Assembly (NCBI RefSeq): GCF_024436035.1
Contig: NZ_JANFNG010000019.1
Coordinates: forward strand, 1-64,000
Origin: Streptomyces humicola
GTDB taxonomy: Bacteria; Actinomycetota; Actinomycetes; Streptomycetales; Streptomycetaceae
Direction of reading: 5' to 3'
Length of the DNA stretch: 64,000 nt
Part shown: piece after piece, positions 32,332-40,520 of the stretch
Layout of the letters: every line of letters starts with the position of its first letter
Numbering within the stretch: the stretch's first letter is position 1
Notes under the pieces: model-generated
Seen by the model: the letters and a program-made list of their open reading frames with translations, nothing else
What the model was told of the DNA's origin: nothing
Databases searched by the model: none
Program-made: the position numbers and the translations under genes

Positions 32332-34206
32332 ATGACGAGCGCCAAGCGGATCGCAGTCCTGCTGGGCGCGCTGGCCGCCGTGCTGCTCGGCACGGCGGCC
32401 CCAGCGTCCGCGCACGCCGCGCTGCTCACCACCGATCCCGGACAGGGTTCGGTGGTCAAGGTCGCGCCCACTCAGGTGCTGCTCACCTTCTCCGAGGGGG
32501 TGCTGCTCTCCGACGACTCGCTGCGGGTCCTCGCCCCCTCCGGCAAGGACGTCGAACGGGGCACGGCGCACCACGCGGGCGACAACCAGAACACGGCGAC
32601 GGTGGCGCTGCGTCCGGGCCTGGGCAACGGCACCTACACCGTGGCGTGGAAGGCCGTCTCGGCGGACACCCACCCGGTCGCGGGCGCATGGACGTTCTCT
32701 GTCGGCGCACCGTCGGCGACCTCGGTGAACGCCGGGTCCCTGCCCGGACAGCAGCCGGGCGGCGGCATCGTCGGCACCCTGTACTCCATCGGCCGCGCCT
32801 TCTCCTACGGCGGCTTCGCGCTGCTCGTCGGCGGCTGCGCGTTCCTCGGCGTCTGCTGGCCGCGCGGGGCGCGCCTGCGCGTCATGCAGAAGGTCGCCGT
32901 CAGCGGCTGGGTGACGCTGGCAGCCTCGACGATCGCGTTGCTGCTGCTGCGCGGCCCGTACGTCAACGGGACCGGGCTCGGCGGGATCGCCGACCTGGGC
33001 CAGTTGCAGGCCGCGGTGGAGACCAAGGAGGGTGCGGCGCTGATCTCCCGGCTGCTGCTGCTCGCCGCGGCCGCGCTCTTCCTCTCCGTGCTCTTCGGTG
33101 CGTACACCCGGCGCGAGGATCCGGAGGAGCGGCGTGATCTCGCCCTCGGCCTCTCCATAGGGGGCGCGGTGATCGCGACCGGGATCGCAGCGACATGGGC
33201 GATGTCCGAGCACGCCTCGGTCGGCATCCAACCGGCCGTCGCCATGCCCGTCGACGTGCTGCATCTGCTGGCGATGGCGGTGTGGCTGGGCGGGCTCGTG
33301 GCGCTGGTCACCGCGCTCTACCGGACGACGGCCATCGAACGCGCGGCGGTACGGCGCTTTTCGCGCATCGCCTTCGGATGCGTCTGTGCGCTGGTCGGTT
33401 CCGGGATCTACCAGGCGTGGCGTCAAGTCGGCTCCTGGCACGCGCTGTTCACGACGGAGTACGGGCAGCTGCTGATCGTCAAGATCGGCCTGGTGGTACT
33501 GATGCTCGGCACGGCGGCGATCTCGCGCCGCTGGACCGCGCGGCTCGCGGACGCACAGCACGGCGCCCCGGCCGAGCCCGAGACCGAACCCCAGCCGGTG
33601 CATGCCGAGGCCACGACGGCCGAGGACCCCGAGCGCGCCGCGCAACTCGCCCGCCAACGCGCGGCATTGGCCGCGGGGCGTGCGAAGAAGCTACGCGACG
33701 CCGACCCGGCGCGCGGCGGATTGCGCCGCTCGGTGCTCACCGAGGCCGCAATCGCCGTGCTCGTCCTCGCCGTCGCGACCGTGCTCAGCGGCAGCGAACC
33801 GGGCCGTGCCGTCGAGGAGTCGATCGCCGCGTCCGGCGGCGCGGCCGGCGGCGCGGCCGGCGGCCCAGTGCTGCTCTCCATTCCGTACGACACCGGCGGG
33901 CCGGACGGCAAGGGAACGGCCGGCGTCCACCTCGACCCCGCGCGCACCGGGAACAACGTGCTGCACCTGAGCGTCACCGACGCTTCGGGCAAGCCCGTCG
34001 ACGTCCCCGAGGTGGATGTCGCGCTCACTCTCCCGGCGAAGAACCTCGGGCCGATCCCGGTCACGCTCCGGCACGTCGCCACCGGCGAGTGGGCCGCGAC
34101 GAGCCTGCAGCTTCCGATGCCGGGCCAGTGGCAGCTGAGCGTCACGGTGCGTACGGACGACATTGACGAGACCACCGTCGCCAGGAACGTGGCCGTCGGC
34201 GGATGA
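32332..34206 (+). CDS. CopC-CopD fusion with C-terminal YtkA/FixH-like domain
   Basis: 624 residues. The signal peptide ends ASA before His28 (HAALLTTDPGQGS), the CopC Cu site; the second CopC His is in DTHPVAGAWTF. Eight or so membrane helices (about 150-390) form the CopD domain, including MPVDVLHLLAMAVWLGGLVAL. A basic Ala-rich cytoplasmic linker (about 410-470) leads to another helix and an external beta domain (about 505-624). It probably imports or traffics copper. Its stop overlaps the start of the dead DyP gene by four bases. Confidence 0.9.
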   Translation: MTSAKRIAVLLGALAAVLLGTAAPASAHAALLTTDPGQGSVVKVAPTQVLLTFSEGVLLSDDSLRVLAPSGKDVERGTAHHAGDNQNTATVALRPGLGNGTYTVAWKAVSADTHPVAGAWTFSVGAPSATSVNAGSLPGQQPGGGIVGTLYSIGRAFSYGGFALLVGGCAFLGVCWPRGARLRVMQKVAVSGWVTLAASTIALLLLRGPYVNGTGLGGIADLGQLQAAVETKEGAALISRLLLLAAAALFLSVLFGAYTRREDPEERRDLALGLSIGGAVIATGIAATWAMSEHASVGIQPAVAMPVDVLHLLAMAVWLGGLVALVTALYRTTAIERAAVRRFSRIAFGCVCALVGSGIYQAWRQVGSWHALFTTEYGQLLIVKIGLVVLMLGTAAISRRWTARLADAQHGAPAEPETEPQPVHAEATTAEDPERAAQLARQRAALAAGRAKKLRDADPARGGLRRSVLTEAAIAVLVLAVATVLSGSEPGRAVEESIAASGGAAGGAAGGPVLLSIPYDTGGPDGKGTAGVHLDPARTGNNVLHLSVTDASGKPVDVPEVDVALTLPAKNLGPIPVTLRHVATGEWAATSLQLPMPGQWQLSVTVRTDDIDETTVARNVAVGG

Positions 34207-34730
34207 GGAAAGATCACATACCGGAGAACATCTCGGAGAAGCCGAAGAACATATCCCGCCGACGGCTGTTGGGCACGGCGGGCCCGCCGGGGCGGCCGGG
34301 CCGGCGTCGGGCGGGGCAGCCGGCGCGTCCGCCTACGCCGCCGCGCACAACGGCGGGCCCGCGCTGACCACGGTCGGCAGCACCGCCGTCCCCTTCCACG
34401 GCACCCACCAGGCGGGGATCACCACCCCGGCGCAGGCCCGCGGTCACCTCGTCGCCTTCGACCTCGCGCCCGGGCGCGGGCCGCAAGGGCGCTGCCGCGC
34501 TGCTGCGCCGCTGGTCTGCGGCGGCCGGGGCGATGACGGCAGGCCGCATGCCGGACGGCGACGACCAGATCGCGCTGGACGCGAGCCCCTCCTCGCTCAC
34601 GGTGGCCTTCGGGCTCGACGGCGGTGACGGGCTGACGCGCTTCACCCGGCACGAGTCGAGCGCGCTGTTCGCGGTACCGGGCGGGGCCCAGCCGGGCGAG
34701 TACGTGAGCCAGCGGCTGCTGGAGTCATGA
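34203..34730 (+). pseudogene. dtpA: DyP-type heme peroxidase (dtpA-like), degenerate
   Basis: Starts well: an ATG overlapping the CopCD stop and a Tat-type signal (ISRRRLLGTAG). Then the frame shifts. DyP sequence resumes in another frame as VPFHGTHQAGITTPAQ and LVAFDLAPG, shifts again to DDQIALDASPSSLTVAFGLDGGDG, and jumps straight to the C-terminal RHESSALFAVPGGAQPGEYVSQRLLES. The central ~200 residues, including the GxxDG Asp and the heme-ligand His, are missing. At least two frameshifts and one deletion make this non-functional. An intact paralogue, efeB, lies at 42658. Confidence 0.85.
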
Positions 34731-34832
34731 TCCCCGTGAGCGACGCACGCGAGCAGGGGAAGGGGGGCGGAGAACCGGAGAAAGGGACGCAGCCGACGAT
34801 CGGCACGTGGCCGCATTAGGGTGAAGGTCATG

Positions 34833-35765
34833 ATGTCCTCGTCAGCAGCCCGCTTCACGTACCTCGGCCCCGAAGGGACCTTCACCGAGGCAGCGCTGCG
34901 CACGCTGCCGGAAGCGGCGACGCGTGAGCTGGTGCCGATGGTGTCGGTGCCGGCCGCGCTGGACGCGGTACGGAGCGAGGAGGCCGCGGCGGCGCTGGTG
35001 CCGATCGAGAACTCGGTGGAGGGCGGGGTCACCGCGACCCTCGACGAACTCGCCACCGGCGAGCCACTGATGATCTTCCGCGAGGTGCTGCTGCCGATCG
35101 CTTTCGCGCTGCTCGTCCGGCCGGGCACTGAGCTTGCGGGCATCAAGACGGTCACCGGGCACCCGGTGGCGCAGCCGCAGGTACGCAACTGGCTTGCGGC
35201 GAATCTCCCCGATGCGGTGTGGGAGTCGGCGGCCTCGAACGCCGACGGGGCACGGTTGGTGCAGGAGGGGCGGTTCGACGCGGCGTTCGCCGGTGAGTTC
35301 GCGGCGGCGCGGTACGGCTTGGAGCCGCTGGTCACCGGGATCCATGACGCCGAGAGCGCACACACGCGGTTCGTGCTCGTGGGCCGCCCGGGGCGGCCGC
35401 CGGCGCGGACGGGGGCGGACAAGACCTCGGCGGTCTTCTGGCTGCGTGACGACCATCCGGGCGCGCTGCTCGAACTGCTGCAGGAGTTCGCGGTGCGCGG
35501 GGTGAACCTGGTGCGGATCGAGTCGCGGCCGACGGGCGAGGGCATCGGGCGGTACTGCTTCTCGGTGGACTGCGAGGGGCACATCGGCGACCGCCGGGTG
35601 GGCGAGGCGCTGATGGGGCTGAAGCGGATCTGCCCGCAGGTGCGTTTCCTGGGGTCGTATCCGCGGGCGGACGAGGTCGAGCCGCGGTTGCGGCCGGGCA
35701 CGACGGACGAGGAGTTCACCGAGGCCGCGGACTGGCTCTCCCGCGCGCTCGACGGGCGGTGCTGA
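34833..35765 (+). CDS. pheA: Prephenate dehydratase
   Basis: 310 residues. Catalytic domain (about 5-190) with FTYLGPEGTFTEAAL, VPIENSVEGGVTATLD and HTRFVLVG; C-terminal ACT domain (about 205-285) with HPGALLELLQEFAVRGVNLVRIESRP, the Phe-binding regulatory module. It converts prephenate to phenylpyruvate in phenylalanine synthesis. A TAGGGT -10-like element (34817-34822) seven bases before the Met-Met pair suggests a leaderless or near-leaderless transcript; ATG 34830 or 34833 is used rather than the GTG at 34821. Confidence 0.94.
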   Translation: MSSSAARFTYLGPEGTFTEAALRTLPEAATRELVPMVSVPAALDAVRSEEAAAALVPIENSVEGGVTATLDELATGEPLMIFREVLLPIAFALLVRPGTELAGIKTVTGHPVAQPQVRNWLAANLPDAVWESAASNADGARLVQEGRFDAAFAGEFAAARYGLEPLVTGIHDAESAHTRFVLVGRPGRPPARTGADKTSAVFWLRDDHPGALLELLQEFAVRGVNLVRIESRPTGEGIGRYCFSVDCEGHIGDRRVGEALMGLKRICPQVRFLGSYPRADEVEPRLRPGTTDEEFTEAADWLSRALDGRC

Positions 35766-35881
35766 CCGCGGGGGCGAAGCGCCTGCGCCGAGGGCGGCGG
35801 GGTCCCCATGTCAGAGACCCGGCGGGGTTCCCCATGTCGGAGACGAGGGGCGGGCGACGGGCGGGACTGAGCCGTCTGTGG

Positions 35882-36312
35882 TTATCCACGGAAGTTATCC
35901 ACAGGCGCCTTTCGCGCCCTGGGGATAAGTCGACACGTCGCTGAAGAGTCGGCGCACGCGAACGCGACGTAGTCGACAAATCGCCCTACAGTGCCCAGCA
36001 TCGCCCACACCGCAGCAGATCGCCGTTCGTCAGCACAATTCCTTTGATCAACTCCATAGAGGGACCAATTCTCACTCGAAAGGGAGTGTTGACGAGGTTT
36101 GGGGTGGGAATCATGCCCCAGCACCGCGCCCTAACGGAACGATCTCTTCCGTCTTCCACAGATCGCACACACACCCTGTGGACAAGGGAAAAGGATCTCC
36201 ACCATCCTGTGGATAACTTCGCCCGTCAACTTCCGCCCGGCAGGCGGAAGATACCCCGAGGGAGGGATATGGGTGAATTATGTTGACGGATATCGAGCCA
36301 CCCTTATCCACT
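35882..36312. promoter_or_regulatory. DnaA-box cluster between pheA and serS
   Basis: The ~640-base gap contains TTATCCACG (35882-35890), TTATCCACA (35895-35903), near-match TGGGGATAA (35920-35928), TGTGGACAA (36177-36185, the reverse of the preferred Streptomyces box TTGTCCACA), TGTGGATAA (36208-36216) and TTATCCACT (36304-36312). Five clear boxes and one weaker, in both orientations. No gene is supported in the gap. Confidence 0.65.
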
Positions 36313-36390
36313 TCCCGCACTCATTTTCCAGAATCGGACAAATCGCCACAAGAACGACTTAACTTGTCGCTGCACGGCGCCCGGTCCCGG

Positions 36391-36396
36391 TAACCT
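36391..36396 (+). promoter_or_regulatory. Probable -10 element of serS
   Basis: TAACCT six bases upstream of the GTG start, with no ribosome binding site between. This spacing implies a leaderless serS transcript. Confidence 0.4.
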
Positions 36397-36402
36397 GTCC
36401 TC

Positions 36403-37713
36403 GTGATTGACCTTCGCCTGCTCCGTGAGGACCCCGACCGTGTGCGCGCGTCCCAGCGCGCCCGTGGAGAGGACGTCGCGCTCGTCGACGCGCTCCTCTC
36501 CGCCGACGAGCGGCGCAGGTCGTCCGGCTCCCGCTTCGACCAACTGCGCGCCGAGCAAAAGACGCTCGGCAAGCGCATCCCCAAGGCCACCGGCGACGAG
36601 AAGGCCGAACTGCTGCGCCAGGCATCGGAGCTGGCCGCCGCCGTCAAAGCCGCCGACGCCGACCAGAACGAGGCCGCCGAGGAGGCCCAGCGCCTGCTGC
36701 TCCAGCTCGGCAACATCGTCCACCCCGACGTCCCCGTCGGCGGCGAGGAGGACTTCACCGTCCTCGAGACGATCGGCACCCCGCGTGACTTCGCGGCCGA
36801 GGGGTTCGAGCCCAAGGACCACCTGGAGCTCGGCCAGCTCCTCGGCGCCATCGACGTGGAGCGCGCCGCCAAGGTCTCCGGCTCGCGCTTCTACTACCTC
36901 ACCGGCGTCGGCGCGCTGCTGGAGCTCGCCCTCGTCAACGCGGCCATCGCCCAGGCCACCGAGGCCGGCTTCACGCCCATGCTCACCCCGGCGCTGGTCA
37001 AGCCGCGCGCCATGGAGGGCACCGGCTTCCTCGGCCAGGCCGCCGAGAACGTCTACCACTTGGAGAAGGACGACTTCTACCTGGTCGGCACCTCCGAGGT
37101 CCCGCTCGCCGCGTACCACATGGACGAGATCGTCGACGTCGACCGGCTGCCACTGCGCTACGCCGGTTTCTCGCCCTGCTACCGCCGCGAGGCCGGTACG
37201 TACGGCAAGGACACGCGCGGTATCTTCCGGGTCCACCAGTTCGACAAGGTGGAGATGTTCTCCTTCGTCGCGCCGGAGGAGTCGGAGGCGGAGCATGCGC
37301 GGCTGCTGGAGTGGGAGAAGCAGTGGCTGAGCGCGCTCGGCCTGCCGTTCCAGGTGATCGACGTCGCCAGCGGCGACCTCGGCGCCTCGGCGTCGCGCAA
37401 GTACGACTGCGAGGCGTGGATCCCCACCCAGGGCAGGTACCGCGAGCTGACCTCCGCGTCCAACTGCAACGAGTTCCAGGCCCGCCGCCTCGCGGTGCGG
37501 CTGCGCGACGAGCGCGGCACCCGCCCGCTCGCCACGCTCAACGGCACACTGTGCGCGGTGCCGCGCACGATCGTCGCGCTGCTGGAGAACCACCAGATGG
37601 CCGACGGTTCGGTGTGGGTGCCGGAGGTGCTGCGGCCGTACCTGGGCGGGCGTACCAAGCTTGAACCGATCAAGAGTGGCCTGGAGTCCGTCAGCAAGCC
37701 TGCCACCAAGTGA
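36403..37713 (+). CDS. serS: Seryl-tRNA synthetase
   Basis: 436 residues. N-terminal coiled-coil arm (about 30-110) that contacts the long variable arm of tRNA-Ser. Class II motifs: motif 2 in [31 protein letters not shown] and motif 3 in [30 protein letters not shown] and [12 protein letters not shown] complete the serine/ATP site. It charges serine onto tRNA-Ser, including the tRNA at 19396-19482. Overlaps the HAD gene by four bases. Confidence 0.97.
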   Translation: MIDLRLLREDPDRVRASQRARGEDVALVDALLSADERRRSSGSRFDQLRAEQKTLGKRIPKATGDEKAELLRQASELAAAVKAADADQNEAAEEAQRLLLQLGNIVHPDVPVGGEEDFTVLETIGTPRDFAAEGFEPKDHLELGQLLGAIDVERAAKVSGSRFYYLTGVGALLELALVNAAIAQATEAGFTPMLTPALVKPRAMEGTGFLGQAAENVYHLEKDDFYLVGTSEVPLAAYHMDEIVDVDRLPLRYAGFSPCYRREAGTYGKDTRGIFRVHQFDKVEMFSFVAPEESEAEHARLLEWEKQWLSALGLPFQVIDVASGDLGASASRKYDCEAWIPTQGRYRELTSASNCNEFQARRLAVRLRDERGTRPLATLNGTLCAVPRTIVALLENHQMADGSVWVPEVLRPYLGGRTKLEPIKSGLESVSKPATK

Positions 37714-38528
37714 GCCCCGCCTCCGGCCGGTTCCCGTACGGGCTGATCGCGACAGACCTCGACGGCACACTGCTGCGCGGCGACGGCTCCGTCTCGCGCC
37801 GCACCTGTGACGCGCTCGCCGCCGCGACGGCGGCGGGCGCGGCGCACGTCATCGTCACCGGCCGCCCCGTCTCACGGACGCTCCACATCTTCGAAGCGCT
37901 CGGGTACGAGGGCCTGGCGGTCTGCGGGCAGGGCGCACAGCTCTACCACGCGGGCGAGCGACGGCTGCTCACCTCGGTCACCCTCGACCGGCAACTGGCC
38001 GCGCTGGCCCTGGAGAAGATCCAGGCCGAGGTCGGCCCGCTCGCCGTCGCTGCGCCGCGCGACGGCGTGGACGGTGCATTCCTCGTCGGCCCGGGATACC
38101 GCACTTCCGCGACGCTGCCGGCCACCCGCATCGCCGGTCGGGCGGAGCTGCTCGCAGAGCCGATCGGCAAGGTCTTCATCCAGCACCCGACGCTCGGCGA
38201 CGACGCCCTCGCCGAGGCCGCCCGCGCGGCCGCGGGCGGCCTCGTGGGCGTCGTGATGGCCGGCGAGGACACCGTCGAGCTGCTCCCGCCCGGCCTGACC
38301 AAGGCCACGGGCCTCTCGCTCGCCGCCCGCCGCCTCGGCCTGACGGCGGCGGACACCATCGCCTTCGGCGACATGCCCAACGACGTGCCGATGTTCTCCT
38401 GGGCCGCGTACGGCGTGGCCATGGCGGCCGCCCACGACGAGCTGAAGGCGGTCGCGGACGAGGTGACGGCCGCGAACGACGAGGACGGGATCGCGCTGGT
38501 GCTCGAACGTCTCTCGCCCGTCTCTTGA
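37710..38528 (+). CDS. Cof-type HAD hydrolase
   Basis: 272 residues, GTG overlapping the serS stop. HAD motif I is DLDGTLL (Asp nucleophile near residue 16), motif II VTGRP, and motifs [22 protein letters not shown] and [16 protein letters not shown]. The C2B cap lies between. Cof-type enzymes dephosphorylate small phosphometabolites such as sugar phosphates or vitamin intermediates; the substrate cannot be predicted. Cotranscribed with serS. Confidence 0.9.
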   Translation: MSPASGRFPYGLIATDLDGTLLRGDGSVSRRTCDALAAATAAGAAHVIVTGRPVSRTLHIFEALGYEGLAVCGQGAQLYHAGERRLLTSVTLDRQLAALALEKIQAEVGPLAVAAPRDGVDGAFLVGPGYRTSATLPATRIAGRAELLAEPIGKVFIQHPTLGDDALAEAARAAAGGLVGVVMAGEDTVELLPPGLTKATGLSLAARRLGLTAADTIAFGDMPNDVPMFSWAAYGVAMAAAHDELKAVADEVTAANDEDGIALVLERLSPVS

Positions 38529-38649
38529 GCCGCTCACGCGCGGCCAGGACAGCACATATCCGGACGGGCCGGCGCCCCAGGTCGGATACGATATTGACAG
38601 CCAGTAGATCAAATACTCACGCTCAGTAGCGACTTGGGAGCTCCAAGCA

Positions 38650-40371
38650 ATGGCCCGACACCTGGTAACCAGCGCATTGCCGTATATCAATGGCATCAAG
38701 CACCTGGGCAACATGGTCGGGTCCATGCTCCCCGCCGACGTCTACTCGCGCTATCTGCGTCAGCGTGGCCATGACGTCCTCTACATCTGTGCCACCGACG
38801 AGCACGGCACTCCGGCCGAGCTGGCGGCCAAGGAGGCCGGGCTGCCGGTCGCCGAGTTCTGTGCACAGCAGCACGAGGCGCAGAAGGCGATCTACGACGG
38901 CTTCGGCCTCGCCTTCGACTACTTCGGCCGCAGCTCGTCGGCTCAGAACATCGAGATCACGCAGGAGATCGCGCGTGAGCTCAACCGCTACGGGTTCATC
39001 GAGGAGCGGTCGATCCGCCAGGTGTACTCGCTGGACGACGAGCGCTTTCTCCCCGACCGCTACATCGTTGGCACCTGCCCGCACTGCGGCTACGACAAGG
39101 CCCGCGGTGACCAGTGCGAGAACTGCACCCGCGTGCTGGACCCGACGGACCTGATCGACGCACGCTCGGCGATCAGCGGCAGCAGCGCGCTGGAGGTCCG
39201 CGAGACCAAGCATCTGTTCCTGCTCCAGTCCAAGCTCGCCGACGAGGTCGACGCCTGGGTCGAGCAGCACGGCAAGGAGTGGCCGACGCTCGCCTCCTCG
39301 ATCGCCCGCAAGTGGCTGACCGAGGGCCTTCAGGACCGCGCGATCACCCGCGACCTGGAGTGGGGCGTCCCTGTGCCCGGCGACACCTGGCCGGAGCTGG
39401 CGGCCGAGGGCAAGGTCTTCTACGTGTGGTTCGACGCCCCGATCGAGTACATCGGCGCGACGAAGGAGTGGTCCGACCGGGCGCCCGCCGAGCGGGACTG
39501 GAAGTCCTGGTGGTGGCAGGCCGACGACTCCGTCCGCTACACGGAGTTCATGGCCAAGGACAACGTGCCGTTCCACACGGTGATGTTCCCGGCCACGCTG
39601 CTGGGCACCCGTGCCCCGTGGAAGAAGGTCGACTACGTCAAGGCCTTCAACTGGCTGAACTACTACGGCGGCAAGTTCTCCACGAGCCAGCGCCGCGGGG
39701 TATTCACCGACGCGGCGCTTGAGTTGCTGCCCGCCGACTACTGGCGCTACTTCCTGATGGCGCACGCACCGGAGTCGGACGACACCAGCTTCACCTGGGA
39801 GCTGTTCGCCGCCACCGTCAACAAGGACCTGGCCGACACCCTCGGAAACTTCGTCAACCGCGTGCTCTCCTTCTCCCGCAAGCGGTTCGGCGACGAGGTC
39901 CCGGCCGGCAAGGAGGCGGGCGAGCCGGAGCGGAAGCTCGGCGAGGAGATCGCTGGGTTGCTCGCCGAGTACGAGGAGCACATGGAGACCTTGCAGTTCC
40001 GCAAGGCCGCGCAGGCGCTGCGCGCACTGTGGAGTGCGGGCAACTCCTACCTGGAGGAGAAGGCGCCCTGGCTGGAGATCAAGACCGACCAGGAGGCGGC
40101 CGCGCTCACCCTGCGCACGGCGATGAACCTGATCCACCTGTACGCGGTGGTCTCCGAGCCGTTCATCCCGGCCTCGGCGCGGACGATGCGGTCGGCATTC
40201 GCCCTCGACGGCGACGACGCGCAGTGGGTGACCCCCGAGGAGGCCCGCGCTTTGAACGCCGTCCCGGCGGGCACGTCCTTCACCGTCCCACCCGTACTCT
40301 TCGCCAAGATCACAGAGGAGGACCTCGACGCCTACCGCGCCCGCTTCGGCGGTGCGGAGGAAGCGGCATAG
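38650..40371 (+). CDS. metG: Methionyl-tRNA synthetase
   Basis: 573 residues. Class I signature 1 is HLGN in [16 protein letters not shown]; the second is FSTSQRRG in place of KMSKS, as in several actinobacterial MetRS. The zinc knuckle CPHCGY..DQCENC sits at about 140-157. The anticodon-binding helical domain is C-terminal (about 385-540); there is no EMAP-like extension. It charges methionine for initiation and elongation. GGGAG lies about ten bases upstream of the ATG. A perfect hairpin terminator follows. Confidence 0.96.
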   Translation: MARHLVTSALPYINGIKHLGNMVGSMLPADVYSRYLRQRGHDVLYICATDEHGTPAELAAKEAGLPVAEFCAQQHEAQKAIYDGFGLAFDYFGRSSSAQNIEITQEIARELNRYGFIEERSIRQVYSLDDERFLPDRYIVGTCPHCGYDKARGDQCENCTRVLDPTDLIDARSAISGSSALEVRETKHLFLLQSKLADEVDAWVEQHGKEWPTLASSIARKWLTEGLQDRAITRDLEWGVPVPGDTWPELAAEGKVFYVWFDAPIEYIGATKEWSDRAPAERDWKSWWWQADDSVRYTEFMAKDNVPFHTVMFPATLLGTRAPWKKVDYVKAFNWLNYYGGKFSTSQRRGVFTDAALELLPADYWRYFLMAHAPESDDTSFTWELFAATVNKDLADTLGNFVNRVLSFSRKRFGDEVPAGKEAGEPERKLGEEIAGLLAEYEEHMETLQFRKAAQALRALWSAGNSYLEEKAPWLEIKTDQEAAALTLRTAMNLIHLYAVVSEPFIPASARTMRSAFALDGDDAQWVTPEEARALNAVPAGTSFTVPPVLFAKITEEDLDAYRARFGGAEEAA

Positions 40372-40407
40372 CGTACGCGCGCGCTGCGGCGCACGCGCAA
40401 ACATGCT

Positions 40408-40444
40408 CAAGGCCCCGGAACAGCACGGAGGTTCCGGGGCCTTG
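40408..40444 (+). terminator. Perfect hairpin terminator of metG
   Basis: CAAGGCCCCGGAAC pairs perfectly with GTTCCGGGGCCTTG over 14 bp around a 9-base loop. The core matches the terminator after efeB. Confidence 0.85.
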
Positions 40445-40494
40445 TGCGTCGGCCCTCGCCATGGCGTCTTCACGGACCCCGACTGGACGCGATA

Positions 40495-40513
40495 CTAAGG
40501 TATGCCTTACCTT
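40495..40513. promoter_or_regulatory. DmdR/IdeR/DtxR-type iron box
   Basis: TAAGGTATGCCTTACCTTA is a 19-bp near-palindrome matching the DtxR-family consensus (TTAGGTTAGGCTMACCTAA type). It ends eight bases before the GTG of the EfeUO fusion and overlaps a probable -10 TACCTT (40508-40513), so binding of iron-loaded repressor would block transcription. Confidence 0.75.
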
Positions 40514-40520
40514 ATCGACC

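Noticed and set aside
35882-36312. Chromosomal oriC
   Set aside because: Too few boxes, no dnaA/dnaN/gyrB neighbours and no AT-rich unwinding tract; kept only as a DnaA-box cluster.
38623-40473. 616-codon minus-strand frame opposite metG
   Set aside because: Shadow of a highly biased plus-strand gene; no domain and no ribosome binding site.
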